A DNA stretch of 64,000 nucleotides. Source: CAZUGA01 sp964619885 (GTDB lineage: Bacteria > Pseudomonadota > Gammaproteobacteria > Methylococcales > UBA1147). This document shows, in pieces, positions 25,079 to 34,636 of the stretch. The stretch lies in assembly GCA_964619885.1 (NCBI GenBank), contig CAZUGA010000016.1, positions 24,154-88,153 on the forward strand, given 5' to 3'. The translations under genes were made by a program, and so were the position numbers. The notes under the pieces were generated by a model, which was not told where the DNA came from, made no database searches, and saw only the letters and a program-made list of their open reading frames with translations. The number at the start of each line of letters is the position of its first letter. Within the stretch, counting starts at the first letter, position 1.

Positions 25079-26797
25079 ATGACAAAAAATAAGTTACGTA
25101 TAGGTATACTGCTTGATAGTTATACGGTAGAAGCGTGGGAACTCAAAATAATTAAAACGCTTAACGATTGCGATTATGCAGACATTCAATTAGCCATTCT
25201 AAATGATGAAAAACAAGTTAATCAGAATAGATCTTTAATTTCAAAAATAAAAAGAAATCAAGGTAAGATCATTTATTTAGTTATTAGGAAATTGCTTGAT
25301 GCAATATATAAAAAATTTATAGAACGCGGAGCCCATCTTCCAGACGCATCACGATTGGTGGATTCATCCTCCGTTTTGAAAAATGTCCCGGCTATCAAAG
25401 TTAGGCCGGTTAGGAAGAAATGGTCTGATTATTTTTCTGATAACGATGTAGAAGCTATCAAAGAATACGATATCGATATATTGATCAGATTCGGATACCG
25501 TATTCTTCGAGGTGAAATATTATCCGCTGCCAAATATGGCATATGGTCATACCATCATGGTGATAACAGCATAAACCGAGGTGGGCCCGCCGGATTTTGG
25601 GAGAATATGGAAAGTTGGTCTGAAGTGGGCAGTATTCTTCAAATATTGACCGAAGATCTGGGCAATGGAACAGTCCTGTGCAAGTCGTTTTCGTGTGTTA
25701 ACAAAATATCGATGCAGGATAATAAGAGCAATTATTACTGGAAATCGTCGCTATTTATAACCAGAAAAATTAAAGAACTGTATTCTTCAGATGAAAAAGA
25801 ATTTTTTGAAAAAATTGCTTACGATAATAGACACCCGCTTTTCTATTCTGATCGGTTGTACGTTAAACCATCAAATCTTCAGTACAGCAAATTGATCTTA
25901 AAGAAATTTTTTGAAAAAATAATTTTAAGTTTTAATTATAGAATTTATTTTAATCAATGGATTTTGATGTTCGATTTAAAAAATGACTTTTCATCATCAC
26001 TATGGCGATATAAAAAGTTGATCCCACCAAAGGATAGATGTTGGGCCGACCCGTATGTTATTAAAAAAGAGGATAAATACTACATATTTGTAGAGGAAAT
26101 GGAGTATTCAACTAGAAAAGCTCATATCTCTGTAATTATAATGGATGAATATGGTAACTATGAAAAACCGATTACCGTTCTAGAAAGATCTTACCATATT
26201 TCTTATCCTTTTGTGTTCGAATATAATCAGGAATATTATATGGTTCCTGACTCTTTATCCAATAACACGATAGAGTTATATAAATGTGTCAGATTTCCTT
26301 TTAAATGGCAATTCCAAAAAAATCTTTTTAGCAATATTGAAGCAACCGATTCAACAGTATTCTTTCACGAAAAAAAATGGTGGTTGTTCGCGAATGTAGT
26401 CGAAGTGGAAGGCGCATCCTCGTGGGATGAGTTGCATTTGTTCAGTTCCGATGATCCGACCAGCCAAAACTGGCGAGCACATCCCAAAAATCCTGTTGTA
26501 TCGGATTGTAAAACGGCACGACCTGCCGGCAAGTTGTTTTCTCAAAACGGCGCGTTGTATAGACCCTCTCAGAATTGCTCAGTGCGATACGGTTACGGGT
26601 TTAATATCATGGAAATAACAACATTGGATGAAAAAAATTATGAAGAGAAAATGGTCTCTGCAATAAAACCAAATTGGGATAAAAAAATAATTGCAACGCA
26701 TACCTTTAATAGGGTGGGTTCTTTACATATCATAGATGCGCTGCAAAAAAGATTTAGACATGGGTTTCTAGAATTCCTTAGCAATGGATTAAACTGA
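25079..26797 (+). CDS. formyltransferase-like / GINT1-like two-domain protein
   Basis: A 572-residue cytoplasmic protein with markedly higher AT content than its neighbours. The N-terminal half (about 1-230) resembles the formyltransferase N-terminal fold: DIDILIRFGYR, then YHHGDNSINRGGPAGFWEN (HHGD at 159-162). The C-terminal half (about 320-570) is a propeller-like region with RCWADPYVIKKEDKYYIFVE and SYPFVFEYNQEYYMVPDS, as in GINT1-type glucosamine transferase domains. Together they suggest a sugar-modifying step in surface glycan synthesis. No other glycan gene is adjacent, which with the base composition suggests transfer. The start has no clear ribosome site. Confidence 0.8.
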   Translation: MTKNKLRIGILLDSYTVEAWELKIIKTLNDCDYADIQLAILNDEKQVNQNRSLISKIKRNQGKIIYLVIRKLLDAIYKKFIERGAHLPDASRLVDSSSVLKNVPAIKVRPVRKKWSDYFSDNDVEAIKEYDIDILIRFGYRILRGEILSAAKYGIWSYHHGDNSINRGGPAGFWENMESWSEVGSILQILTEDLGNGTVLCKSFSCVNKISMQDNKSNYYWKSSLFITRKIKELYSSDEKEFFEKIAYDNRHPLFYSDRLYVKPSNLQYSKLILKKFFEKIILSFNYRIYFNQWILMFDLKNDFSSSLWRYKKLIPPKDRCWADPYVIKKEDKYYIFVEEMEYSTRKAHISVIIMDEYGNYEKPITVLERSYHISYPFVFEYNQEYYMVPDSLSNNTIELYKCVRFPFKWQFQKNLFSNIEATDSTVFFHEKKWWLFANVVEVEGASSWDELHLFSSDDPTSQNWRAHPKNPVVSDCKTARPAGKLFSQNGALYRPSQNCSVRYGYGFNIMEITTLDEKNYEEKMVSAIKPNWDKKIIATHTFNRVGSLHIIDALQKRFRHGFLEFLSNGLN

Positions 26798-26937
26798 CCT
26801 ACCAGGTAGAAATATTTCGGTGTTGTAAGCCGGAAACTTTTCAACGCGGATCGACCTGAATCATAAAAGTTAGAATTGAGAAAAAATGGTGATATTTTAA
26901 CTTTGAAAATGCAATCCAATAATTGGAGTATTTCAAT

Positions 26938-28041
26938 ATGCCCACTACGTTCGTCCAATCCAAGCAGACAGCATCAGAGATTCCGACCGAACCGGTAGGT
27001 AGTATACCTAGGCCGGGTGCATTACTAGAGGCCTTGAACGACTATTCGAATAACAAAATTTCAATCGATGACTTGGATGTTGAGTATGACAATGCGGTTC
27101 GGGATACGATCGAACGTTTTGAATCGACCGGATCGCCGATCCTCAGCGACGGTGAGCAAAGTAAATCTAGTTTTGCAACCTATCCGCTTGAGGGTTTGGA
27201 GAATCTTGCAGCGGATGGTGTAATCATTCCATTTGAGGATGGTCATACGCGTCAATTACCACGCTTGATTAGCGGTCCTTTTCGTTACGCCGCATACGCC
27301 GGATCTTATCTGCCAAGAGCAAAGAAATTTACAAACCGTCCGGTCAAGCAGGCGGTAATTTCTGCATCTGCGATGAGTTTATTGTATCCAGAAGTGGGTA
27401 TTTCGGGTTATTCAAGGGTGCAATTCCTGAGCGATCTTGTTCAGCAAGCGGTCGCGGATATCCGCAGTTGTTTTGACAATGGCGCGCATAGCGTACAAAT
27501 CGATTTTACCGAAGGCCGCCTGGCTATCAAGCTGGATCCAAGTAAAAAATTACTGCAACAATTCCTTGACCTCAACAATCAAGTGATGTCCTATTTTAGT
27601 AACGATGAGCGGCAACGGATTGGGTTTCATACGTGCCCGGGGGGCGATCACGATTCATGCCACAGCGCTGACGTTGATTATCGGGAGTTAATTCCGTCGC
27701 TGCTTACGCTAAATGCGGGGAATTTCTATATGCAAATGGCCAGCGAGTCGAATCCGGAAGCATCCTTAAGGCTGATTAGTGAGCATCTACGCCCTGAACA
27801 GCGGATTTATATCGGTGTAATTAATGTAATCGACGAAGCCGTAGAATCGGATGAGACAGTTCGAGACCGTGTGTTAATGGCCGCTCGGTACATTCCGATC
27901 AATCAATTGGGTACGACCGACGATTGCGGATATTCTCCATTTGGCGATGATGTGGCGACCAGCCGCGATACGGCCTTCGCCAAAATTGCCGCTCGCGTTC
28001 GCGGAACGCAACTCGCGTTTGACACGTTAACCGGTTCTTAA
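26938..28041 (+). CDS. MetE-like methyltransferase (C-terminal domain only)
   Basis: About 367 residues that match only the catalytic barrel of cobalamin-independent methionine synthase (COG0620). Full MetE is about 750 residues. Zinc ligands are visible as His and Cys in GFHTCPGGDH (near 231/233) and Cys in TTDDCGYSPF (near 330). The N-terminal folate-binding half is absent, so the methyl donor may differ from MetE. ATG 26938 has TTGGAG upstream and is preferred over the TTG at 26923. Transcribed alone, convergent with the lipoprotein gene. Confidence 0.88.
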   Translation: MPTTFVQSKQTASEIPTEPVGSIPRPGALLEALNDYSNNKISIDDLDVEYDNAVRDTIERFESTGSPILSDGEQSKSSFATYPLEGLENLAADGVIIPFEDGHTRQLPRLISGPFRYAAYAGSYLPRAKKFTNRPVKQAVISASAMSLLYPEVGISGYSRVQFLSDLVQQAVADIRSCFDNGAHSVQIDFTEGRLAIKLDPSKKLLQQFLDLNNQVMSYFSNDERQRIGFHTCPGGDHDSCHSADVDYRELIPSLLTLNAGNFYMQMASESNPEASLRLISEHLRPEQRIYIGVINVIDEAVESDETVRDRVLMAARYIPINQLGTTDDCGYSPFGDDVATSRDTAFAKIAARVRGTQLAFDTLTGS

Positions 28042-28107
28042 ATCCTTGAATAAATATTCTCGTACAAGACTTCAGTCAAAATATTTGCCTTCTTATCGCT
28101 AAAATAA

Positions 28108-28428
28108 TTAGCGAAAAACGCTGCAGCCTTGATTTTCGCGGCAGAATAATTTGTATATCCGCCGCTCATTGCAGCCTTCGACACCCACTGTATATTCCTG
28201 CCGTTCTATCGGCATGCGGTTCAGCCAAATACGCTCCGGTAATTCGTCTATTTTTGACGTTAGAATCTGGCTGTTTAAGCTGTCGCATTTCATCGCAAAC
28301 CGCGCTTCAGATTCTGCAGTTTCAATAGCTTCACCTTGATATTTGTCCAAGATTTGTTGATTGGTCATGCATGCGGTTATCGCGATTGATATTAATGCGA
28401 CGAATAAGATATTTTTGTCTTTTGTCAT
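28108..28428 (-). CDS. small lipoprotein, unknown
   Basis: 106 residues with a lipobox: a hydrophobic start (ILFVALISIA) ends at ITAC, predicting cleavage before Cys20 and lipid attachment. The mature part is short, contains further Cys residues that could form disulfides, and has no family I recognise. The stop codon overlaps a 7-bp hairpin (28096-28114) that could end transcription but lacks a T tract. Confidence 0.7.
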   Translation of the reverse strand: MTKDKNILFVALISIAITACMTNQQILDKYQGEAIETAESEARFAMKCDSLNSQILTSKIDELPERIWLNRMPIERQEYTVGVEGCNERRIYKLFCRENQGCSVFR

Positions 28429-28753
28429 TAGATGTTACCCCATCATGAAAAGCGTCCAAACGTATGTATTAGGATTGAAAAGTTTACCCAATTTCAATGC
28501 TATCGGCTACTCAATGACATGTTAATCCAGAGCGGATTAACACGCGATTATATATTGGGTAGGAATCAGGGTATGATGCTACTGTAATAAAGAGACGCAA
28601 AATGATACGTTGAATTTCACGCTACATTCAGTCGCCAGTCAATAGAATTTTCGGGGATTGGCTTAGTCGAAGTCGGGTATCGGTTCTGCGTTAACGAGAA
28701 CCAAAAGAAGCCGGAACAGATTAGTATACACCGTCGCGCAACGCGATCGTTGG
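28429..28753. other. intergenic region with a perfect palindrome
   Basis: This 325-base gap lies between two minus-strand genes. Apart from the palindrome at 28521-28541 I see no gene or terminator. Confidence 0.5.
28521..28541. promoter_or_regulatory. perfect 8-bp inverted repeat, candidate operator
   Basis: GTTAATCC and GGATTAAC flank a 5-base AGAGC spacer. It lies 93 bases before the lipoprotein start. There is no T tract on either strand, so a regulator site is more likely than a terminator. The binding protein is unknown. Confidence 0.4.
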
Positions 28754-30445
28754 CTACCCAGCAGCCTGGTATTGAAAATCCTTGCTCAGCCACTTTCCGG
28801 AAACGAAATGCCAAAGCCTAACATAAATGTAACTTCCATCGGTAGGTAAATTTGTAACGGTAGTAGACATTTTGCCCCCCAAGGGGCCACTGTCGAAATA
28901 GTCTGCTGTTCCTAATTTGCTTCCGATATCCAACCACCATGCGGTGGGAAGATAACCCGACCAACTGAATTGTACTGTACTACCAGTAAGTACAGACCCG
29001 GGTATCGGATTGATTAAATCGGCGATCAGTTGACGAACACTGATACGTGTCGTGGCCGTGTCTGCGAGATTAAGCTGATCCGTCGCATTAAATTCTATAA
29101 AGTAGTCCTGCCCGCCTTGACCGTAGACCGGTGTCCACGAAAATGTACCCGTGGAGTTTCTATGGTCGATGAAATTCGCTCCAATGGTTGACAAAGCTTG
29201 ACCGTTTGATCGATGCGCGTTCAATGTTACAGGTGTTTCATCGGTGATCTGGACGTCAATTTGCACTTGTTGACCCTCCAACAAATTTCGGTCCGGCAGA
29301 TAATCAATTACCGGCCCTTTCGTGACCGTCCATTCCGATGAGTCCATCAGTAAATTGGTAGGATCATGTCGAACCAACGGTGAATTGTCTCTGACTTCGG
29401 CCCGCAACAGATTGATACCCCCAGCCAAATCAGACGAGTAAAGCGAGACATTTGAATCGATACCTAGAGGTATATCGTCCAGAAACCATTGAACGGACAT
29501 ATCTGGGTGGTTTGGACGCATCGATAATACCGTAAAGATTTTCTCCTGGCCCGGCGGAATCGTCACGATACGCTGAGCGGGTATTGCCGTGTCGATGGGA
29601 CTTACTCGGTCGTAAGTGCGTAACACAAGTTGTTCTGCATTAATAGATTGAAAGGGCATACCCAAGGTACGCATCTTCGAATTCAAGGTTGGACGGTAAA
29701 TGTTAAATTCGTGGTATAAGCCACCTTCATACAAGCCCGGTACACCGAATATTTTTTGAGTGGTTGGTAACGGAGCAAAATTATCGAGCCAATGGTTCCA
29801 TTTAATGTTGGCCCAATCTATTTCAATTGTCAGGTTTGGAGCCGCGGGTTCCGGTCCCGAGTATGATTGCATTGGTGAAAAATATTCGTCGGCTAATCGT
29901 CCAAAACTGTGGCCAGTTTCATGCATTGCTATTTCGGACGTCAAGCTATGTTTGGAGATAATCGAGAATGGCCCGCCTGATCCCCCGTATTCGCTATCGT
30001 TAACTACAACGAAAATAATATCGGCAGCGCTGGGCGCCGAAGCAACCGCTTCATATACCTTTGCCGGATCAGCGCAAATAAGCCGTTGTTGACCATAACA
30101 ATTGTAATAGCTGTCCAAAGCGGTATCGGCGTATAGTCCCATTTCGGGATGATCAGAGCCAGATTGATTGCTGATTAGGTCAACCCGGTATACATTAAAG
30201 TATCGTTTATATTGGCGAAACGGCGTTTGTAAAAATATGTCGTTGACTATTCGATTGACCGTCGCTGCATATTGGGTGATTTCGGACGTTTGGTATCCAT
30301 CTCCAACAAATACGATATTGACGCGATTGCTTGGATTACCGTGGTAGAGAACAGCGGTGGTATTCGTTTCGGCGACAACAAGTTTTCCCATCCAGAAGAT
30401 TAGAAAAATTGCGAGAATGGTTTTTGTTGTGAGCCCGTTAATCAT
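28754..30445 (-). CDS. secreted M64-family (IgA-type) metallopeptidase
   Basis: A 563-residue secreted protein. ATG 30445 gives a clean signal peptide (TILAIFLIFWMGKLVVA); the longer frame to 30547 has no signal. The catalytic zinc motif is HETGH (about 171-175) in IAMHETGHSFGRLADEY. NIVFVGDGYQ and FRQYKRYFNVYRVD are typical of peptidase M64. The C-terminal half looks like Ig-like beta-sandwich repeats. IgA cleavage is known for one member only; the target here is unknown. The start overlaps the end of the upstream gene by 8 bases, suggesting coupled translation. Confidence 0.88.
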   Translation of the reverse strand: MINGLTTKTILAIFLIFWMGKLVVAETNTTAVLYHGNPSNRVNIVFVGDGYQTSEITQYAATVNRIVNDIFLQTPFRQYKRYFNVYRVDLISNQSGSDHPEMGLYADTALDSYYNCYGQQRLICADPAKVYEAVASAPSAADIIFVVVNDSEYGGSGGPFSIISKHSLTSEIAMHETGHSFGRLADEYFSPMQSYSGPEPAAPNLTIEIDWANIKWNHWLDNFAPLPTTQKIFGVPGLYEGGLYHEFNIYRPTLNSKMRTLGMPFQSINAEQLVLRTYDRVSPIDTAIPAQRIVTIPPGQEKIFTVLSMRPNHPDMSVQWFLDDIPLGIDSNVSLYSSDLAGGINLLRAEVRDNSPLVRHDPTNLLMDSSEWTVTKGPVIDYLPDRNLLEGQQVQIDVQITDETPVTLNAHRSNGQALSTIGANFIDHRNSTGTFSWTPVYGQGGQDYFIEFNATDQLNLADTATTRISVRQLIADLINPIPGSVLTGSTVQFSWSGYLPTAWWLDIGSKLGTADYFDSGPLGGKMSTTVTNLPTDGSYIYVRLWHFVSGKWLSKDFQYQAAG

Positions 30446-31121
30446 CGAAATTACGCCTCGTTTTCCGTTTGCCCCATCTTGAATTTCTGGCGGGCCTCGA
30501 TTTACGGAAGGTTGCATTCTTTGAGTGATCAATCCGGGTAAAAGCAATAGTTTCTAATTGGTCATCGGTGATAGTGGTCTTCAACGCCTTGGGGGTTTTG
30601 TACGAAATCGCTCTGGATATTTTGGTTAAACTATTTTTTTTTAATTTTAATAGTCTTAGATAAGTGAAATGATTATCCCATGGGACGACAATCTGAAAGA
30701 CTGTCGCTTCTGAATGTATATATTTGCCTCGAAGTAAGCCTGGCGATTCTACCGGTGCGGTTTCATCCGGCCATTCAGAGCGGATTAGCGAAGGGTCAGG
30801 AATGGCGAGGCGCCCGATATTCTCGTGAACCTCATTTTCGCATTGAACAAGTAATTCACCTCGTTGTAACCGGGTATCACGGTGTTTGGGTGCTGCACGA
30901 TTGACTATGACTTGGTCGATTAATTCGAGCCGCTTGATTTGTGGATATAATCGAACGGTAATTTCTATGGATTGAGGCGCCGTGCTCTCAGAACCCCCAG
31001 CGATTCCCGAGTTGGCGAGGAGTACACATAGCCCTGTGAATAACAAAAAGTTTAATATTTCCGTGTGTTTGAGGAACGAACCTTGTAATCTTGCGATCGC
31101 GTTTAATAGGCTGGTTGGCAT
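30438..31121 (-). CDS. secreted protein of unknown function coupled to the M64 peptidase
   Basis: 227 residues with an internal hydrophobic segment (NFLLFTGLCVLLANSG) after about 25 residues, acting as signal peptide or anchor. The rest is soluble and ends in a strongly basic tail (KSRPARNSRWGKRKTRR). AGGGGA precedes the ATG. Its stop codon lies inside the start of the M64 peptidase gene, so both are probably made together. I recognise no family; an accessory or inhibitor role is only a guess. Confidence 0.7.
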   Translation of the reverse strand: MPTSLLNAIARLQGSFLKHTEILNFLLFTGLCVLLANSGIAGGSESTAPQSIEITVRLYPQIKRLELIDQVIVNRAAPKHRDTRLQRGELLVQCENEVHENIGRLAIPDPSLIRSEWPDETAPVESPGLLRGKYIHSEATVFQIVVPWDNHFTYLRLLKLKKNSLTKISRAISYKTPKALKTTITDDQLETIAFTRIDHSKNATFRKSRPARNSRWGKRKTRRNFDD

Positions 31122-31429
31122 TGGATTCCCCTAATTCTGAATTGAAATTTCTTAACGGCGAGGTCCCGATTAGTGTCAGTGCGGTGTAATCATCACGCTG
31201 TAAATTAAATAGGAAATTAGGAAGAGAAGAGCTATGCTTTTTTGTTTTATGTTTCCATAAATTCGTGAGACAGATACTAGCATCCTTATTATGTTTCTAA
31301 GTGTAGTAGAAAAATGGCGTATCGCCATAGCATGCGTTTGCCGAAATAGCCCGTCTGATACCGCATAAACAAACGTGACGAGACTCTATAAAGAAAGGTG
31401 AGTGACGTGGTAATCTTTGCGCTTGGATA
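31122..31429. other. gene-free interval
   Basis: 308 bases that should hold the promoter of the leftward secreted-protein operon. One short hairpin (ATGGCG-TAT-CGCCAT, about 31314) is present. No gene seen. Confidence 0.45.
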
Positions 31430-32773
31430 TCAATCCGATTGATCAGCTAGATGCGACGTCGTTAAATCTCTTGAAGTCCGCTGCCAACGCCGGATGACTA
31501 TGAACCAAATACCGACAACATGGATCAGTGCAATAATCGTCGACCCAACAAGATTGTTGGCCATTACCGGCAATACAGCGATTCTACCTAACGGCAGGTC
31601 TATTGCAGTAAATAGCAAGGGTAACAAGCCATAAAGGCAGGCGATATAGAAAAAAGCCGCGCTGGCTGCGCGTTTGGGATTGGGTGCGAGGCTAAAATAA
31701 TACAAGATGCCTATGTCCCTGGCGACGAGCAATAACGCCGGTATGCATTGCCCCAACACGAATTTTTGTATGGTGGTTGTCGATAGTTCAGTGTTTGACG
31801 TTAACAATATAAAGATAACCGCGATGATAGCGAGCAGGTAAGAAGCGGTCCAATAGGGTACTTGCTCCAGTGCTCTTTTCCAATTTTTGCTACGCACTGC
31901 ATAGATGAGCCGACGTAGTTCAATGGGGTCGCGTCTGTCAGTAAATGCCGCGATGTAACTCAGTCCACAAAAAACTGCAAATGCTACCGTGCTGATTATG
32001 GTACGCTGCGGTCTTACTTCATTCTCGTTAAAAACGAATCCGATACAATAAAACGCAACGACGACTGCAAATACCAGCCAAGCCACGGGTGTGCTTCGTA
32101 TTTGCAAGGTTACGGTCATCAACCGGTAAACACCTGTAACTGCCCAAGCTGCAGCCAAACCAATCGATATTAAACCAAAATCAATCCATGAGTAATCAAT
32201 ACCAAACCAATCTACTCGGCCCTTGCCACCGAAAATACGGGTCAAGAACGGAAATAAATACATCAGGCCAAGGAATTGGGCCAACAACGTGATTGACGAG
32301 CGCAAAGCGACGCGATTCCTCAGCGCCAGCAAACTGATCAACATACCGAACGCTTGGCAGAAAATTGCTGTACACAGCGCGATTACGAGTGATTTGCTTA
32401 ATGTGCCGTAGTTTGAATATTCCGAGTTGAACGCAAACACCAGTAAGCACAATACGCTCCCATACCAAGTATATACGGTACTGCCAAACAGCTTGCCCCA
32501 CGACATCGACCAGGGTTCCATCGCGGACATCATCTGTGTATCCCAGGTTTTGTCGCGCAGTTCCTCGGCCACCGCATCGGACGCAATGCGTGCACCCCAC
32601 AATAATCCTATTGCGCCGAATATCCATAGCGCGGTATGTGCCAGCGGAATTCCAAAGTGATAGTCGTTCATCGAATAAGCCATGAAAAAGATCAGCGCCA
32701 ACACGACTGGCATGGCGACCAGCCGATGTGGATTGATTTCCAGCCAAACGTGGCGCAATAATTCCGGATTCAT
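31430..32773 (-). CDS. ABC-2 type transporter permease
   Basis: 447 residues with about twelve hydrophobic segments, the membrane part of an ABC exporter. The N-terminal MNPELLRHVWLEINPHRLVAMP and the phrase AVAEELRDKTWDTQMMS resemble ABC-2 permeases of the membrane-remodelling or export kind. It overlaps the ATPase gene by 4 bases (ATGA), so they form one operon and one transporter. The substrate is unknown. Confidence 0.85.
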   Translation of the reverse strand: MNPELLRHVWLEINPHRLVAMPVVLALIFFMAYSMNDYHFGIPLAHTALWIFGAIGLLWGARIASDAVAEELRDKTWDTQMMSAMEPWSMSWGKLFGSTVYTWYGSVLCLLVFAFNSEYSNYGTLSKSLVIALCTAIFCQAFGMLISLLALRNRVALRSSITLLAQFLGLMYLFPFLTRIFGGKGRVDWFGIDYSWIDFGLISIGLAAAWAVTGVYRLMTVTLQIRSTPVAWLVFAVVVAFYCIGFVFNENEVRPQRTIISTVAFAVFCGLSYIAAFTDRRDPIELRRLIYAVRSKNWKRALEQVPYWTASYLLAIIAVIFILLTSNTELSTTTIQKFVLGQCIPALLLVARDIGILYYFSLAPNPKRAASAAFFYIACLYGLLPLLFTAIDLPLGRIAVLPVMANNLVGSTIIALIHVVGIWFIVIRRWQRTSRDLTTSHLADQSD

Positions 32774-33723
32774 ACTTGATTCTCCTTCACGGTATTGAGT
32801 GTGGCCAGATAAGCATCCTGCAAGTTTTGTTTGTCGTTGCCGAATTCGTAGATCGCTAAACCCTTTTCGATTAGAGATTTTAATAATCCGTATTGCATAC
32901 TTTTGTCGGCGTCAAACAGAAATGTTGCAGAATTTTCTTCGCAATGTAGTTCAGTAATATCGGGTATTGATGTCAAAACGCTTACCAGAGATGGATCCGC
33001 TGCCGATAACATTAGCCTGATACGGGATTTGTCGCGTTGATGGTTTTCCAGGTGGCGGTGTTCGACGATTCGGCCATCCCGGAGTATCAGCATGTTGGTG
33101 GAATAGGCTTCCAGTTCGGCCAGGATGTGCGAGGACACGATCAGGGTCATTCCTCTGCTTTGTAATCGTGTAAATAGATTTGCCAAGGAATGCCTGGCTT
33201 CCGGATCGAGTCCGGAGGCCGGTTCGTCCAGGATAACAATTTTCGGCGAGTGGATGATTGCCTGCCCTATCGCGACCCGCTGGCGAAGTCCCCTTGATAA
33301 TTTTCCGGTCGGTGTTGCGAGCCGGTCCTCCAGGTCTAGGCAGCGCGCTGTGTCTGCAATCGCCGAATCCAATTTGTGTACTGGTAGATCGTTGGCCATT
33401 CCTACAAAGCGGAAACATTGCGCCACGGTAAGTTGGTCGTATAAACCGAAAAAATCGGACAGATATCCGAGCCTACGGTGACAAAGGCGGGGATGTTCCT
33501 GCACATTGAGCTTATCGACCAGTATATTGCCGGATATTGGTTGCTCCAAGGCCGCTATACAACGCAATAATGTAGTTTTGCCCGCGCCGTTCGGACCGAC
33601 AAGTGCCGTGATACTGCCTTGTTCGATGGAGAATGACACATCATGCAAAGCACGCTTGCCAGGATAGTCGAAGATCAAATTTTCTACACGGATGATAGTG
33701 ATGGGATTCTCCTCATTATTCAA
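32770..33723 (-). CDS. ABC transporter ATP-binding protein
   Basis: 317 residues: Walker A GPNGAGKTT, signature LSRGLRQR and Walker B ILDEPASGLD, with a C-terminal extension of about 80 residues as in ABC-2 exporters of the CcmA/NatA type. First gene of the two-gene operon; the permease start overlaps its end. Confidence 0.93.
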   Translation of the reverse strand: MNNEENPITIIRVENLIFDYPGKRALHDVSFSIEQGSITALVGPNGAGKTTLLRCIAALEQPISGNILVDKLNVQEHPRLCHRRLGYLSDFFGLYDQLTVAQCFRFVGMANDLPVHKLDSAIADTARCLDLEDRLATPTGKLSRGLRQRVAIGQAIIHSPKIVILDEPASGLDPEARHSLANLFTRLQSRGMTLIVSSHILAELEAYSTNMLILRDGRIVEHRHLENHQRDKSRIRLMLSAADPSLVSVLTSIPDITELHCEENSATFLFDADKSMQYGLLKSLIEKGLAIYEFGNDKQNLQDAYLATLNTVKENQV

Positions 33724-33774
33724 AAATACTAATACATCGGTAGCTGGCGAATTTTAAAGATCTATTCGATTGCA

Positions 33775-34625
33775 TCAATGACTGAGTTCCAACTGGATTA
33801 GTGTTTGAGTCTGGCTATGATCTTTGTCAAAGCCTAAGGTCAAAAATTTTTTGTCAGGGGATAATGCGTGTACCGCGATATATCCGCCAACGACGTTCCG
33901 GTTAACACACAGTATTTTGATTTGTTCGGCGATGTTCCAAACAATCAATCGGCCAGCGTCATAGGCCATCAAAAATCTGTCGTCTAGCAGAAATTCTACC
34001 GCCTGGTTCGGCGCATTGAATAAAGTTAGAATATGGCCGTTATCTATATCAACAATAAGGACCTTTCTGTTGATGCAAAAGGCTAGTTTACGGTTGTCGC
34101 TGGAATAGGATAATCCGTAAATTGAACCGATTCTGTCATTTTGGTAGAGCGTTTTTTTCATCTTACCCGTATTCGAATCCCAGAGTTTAATCGAACCGTC
34201 GAGGCTTGCGGTCGCGAAGCTACGACCATCGGGCGATATTTGAATATTGGTGATGCTATCTTCATGATGCCCTCGAAATCGGTTGAGTACTCGGCCATCT
34301 GTAATTTCTCTAAGTTGGAGAAACGAACTAAACCCCAAGATGCGTCTTAATACACCATATTCTACACCGTCGATATTGTCCGAACCCCCGACCAAAAAAG
34401 TGCGACCTGATAAACCATTGTGTCGAATTGGTCGGTGGGCAAGCCATACCATTGCAGCAAGGCTTGGCCTGCGGATGATTGAACGGAAGCCAGTTTGAAA
34501 ACAGAGTGTTTGTCGTAACGCAGAATGAATTTGGACCAGCCCGTGCAAAGCCGGCAAACGCCGTCAAACAAAATAATGTTTCCTTGTTCTTTCAATATTA
34601 GGAGAATTCGATTGGTATGAGTCAT
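33775..34625 (-). pseudogene. DCC (DUF393) thiol-oxidoreductase fragment fused out of frame to WD40 repeats
   Basis: From ATG 34625 one frame gives the DCC N-terminus (IILFDGVCRLC, FKLASVQSSAGQALL, then DTMVYQ). Near 34405 the family match moves to another frame (GRTFLVGGSDNIDG), so a one-base frameshift is likely. That second frame continues, from about 34310, into a WD40-type region (GRSFATASLDGSIKLWDSNTGK, read as TASLDGSIKLWD) to the stop at 33775. So a truncated DCC domain is joined to the end of an unrelated WD40 protein. An intact 260-residue frame exists from 34557, but its first 50 residues are the DCC gene read in the wrong frame. Expression is doubtful. Confidence 0.7.
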
Positions 34626-34636
34626 AACAAAAAACC

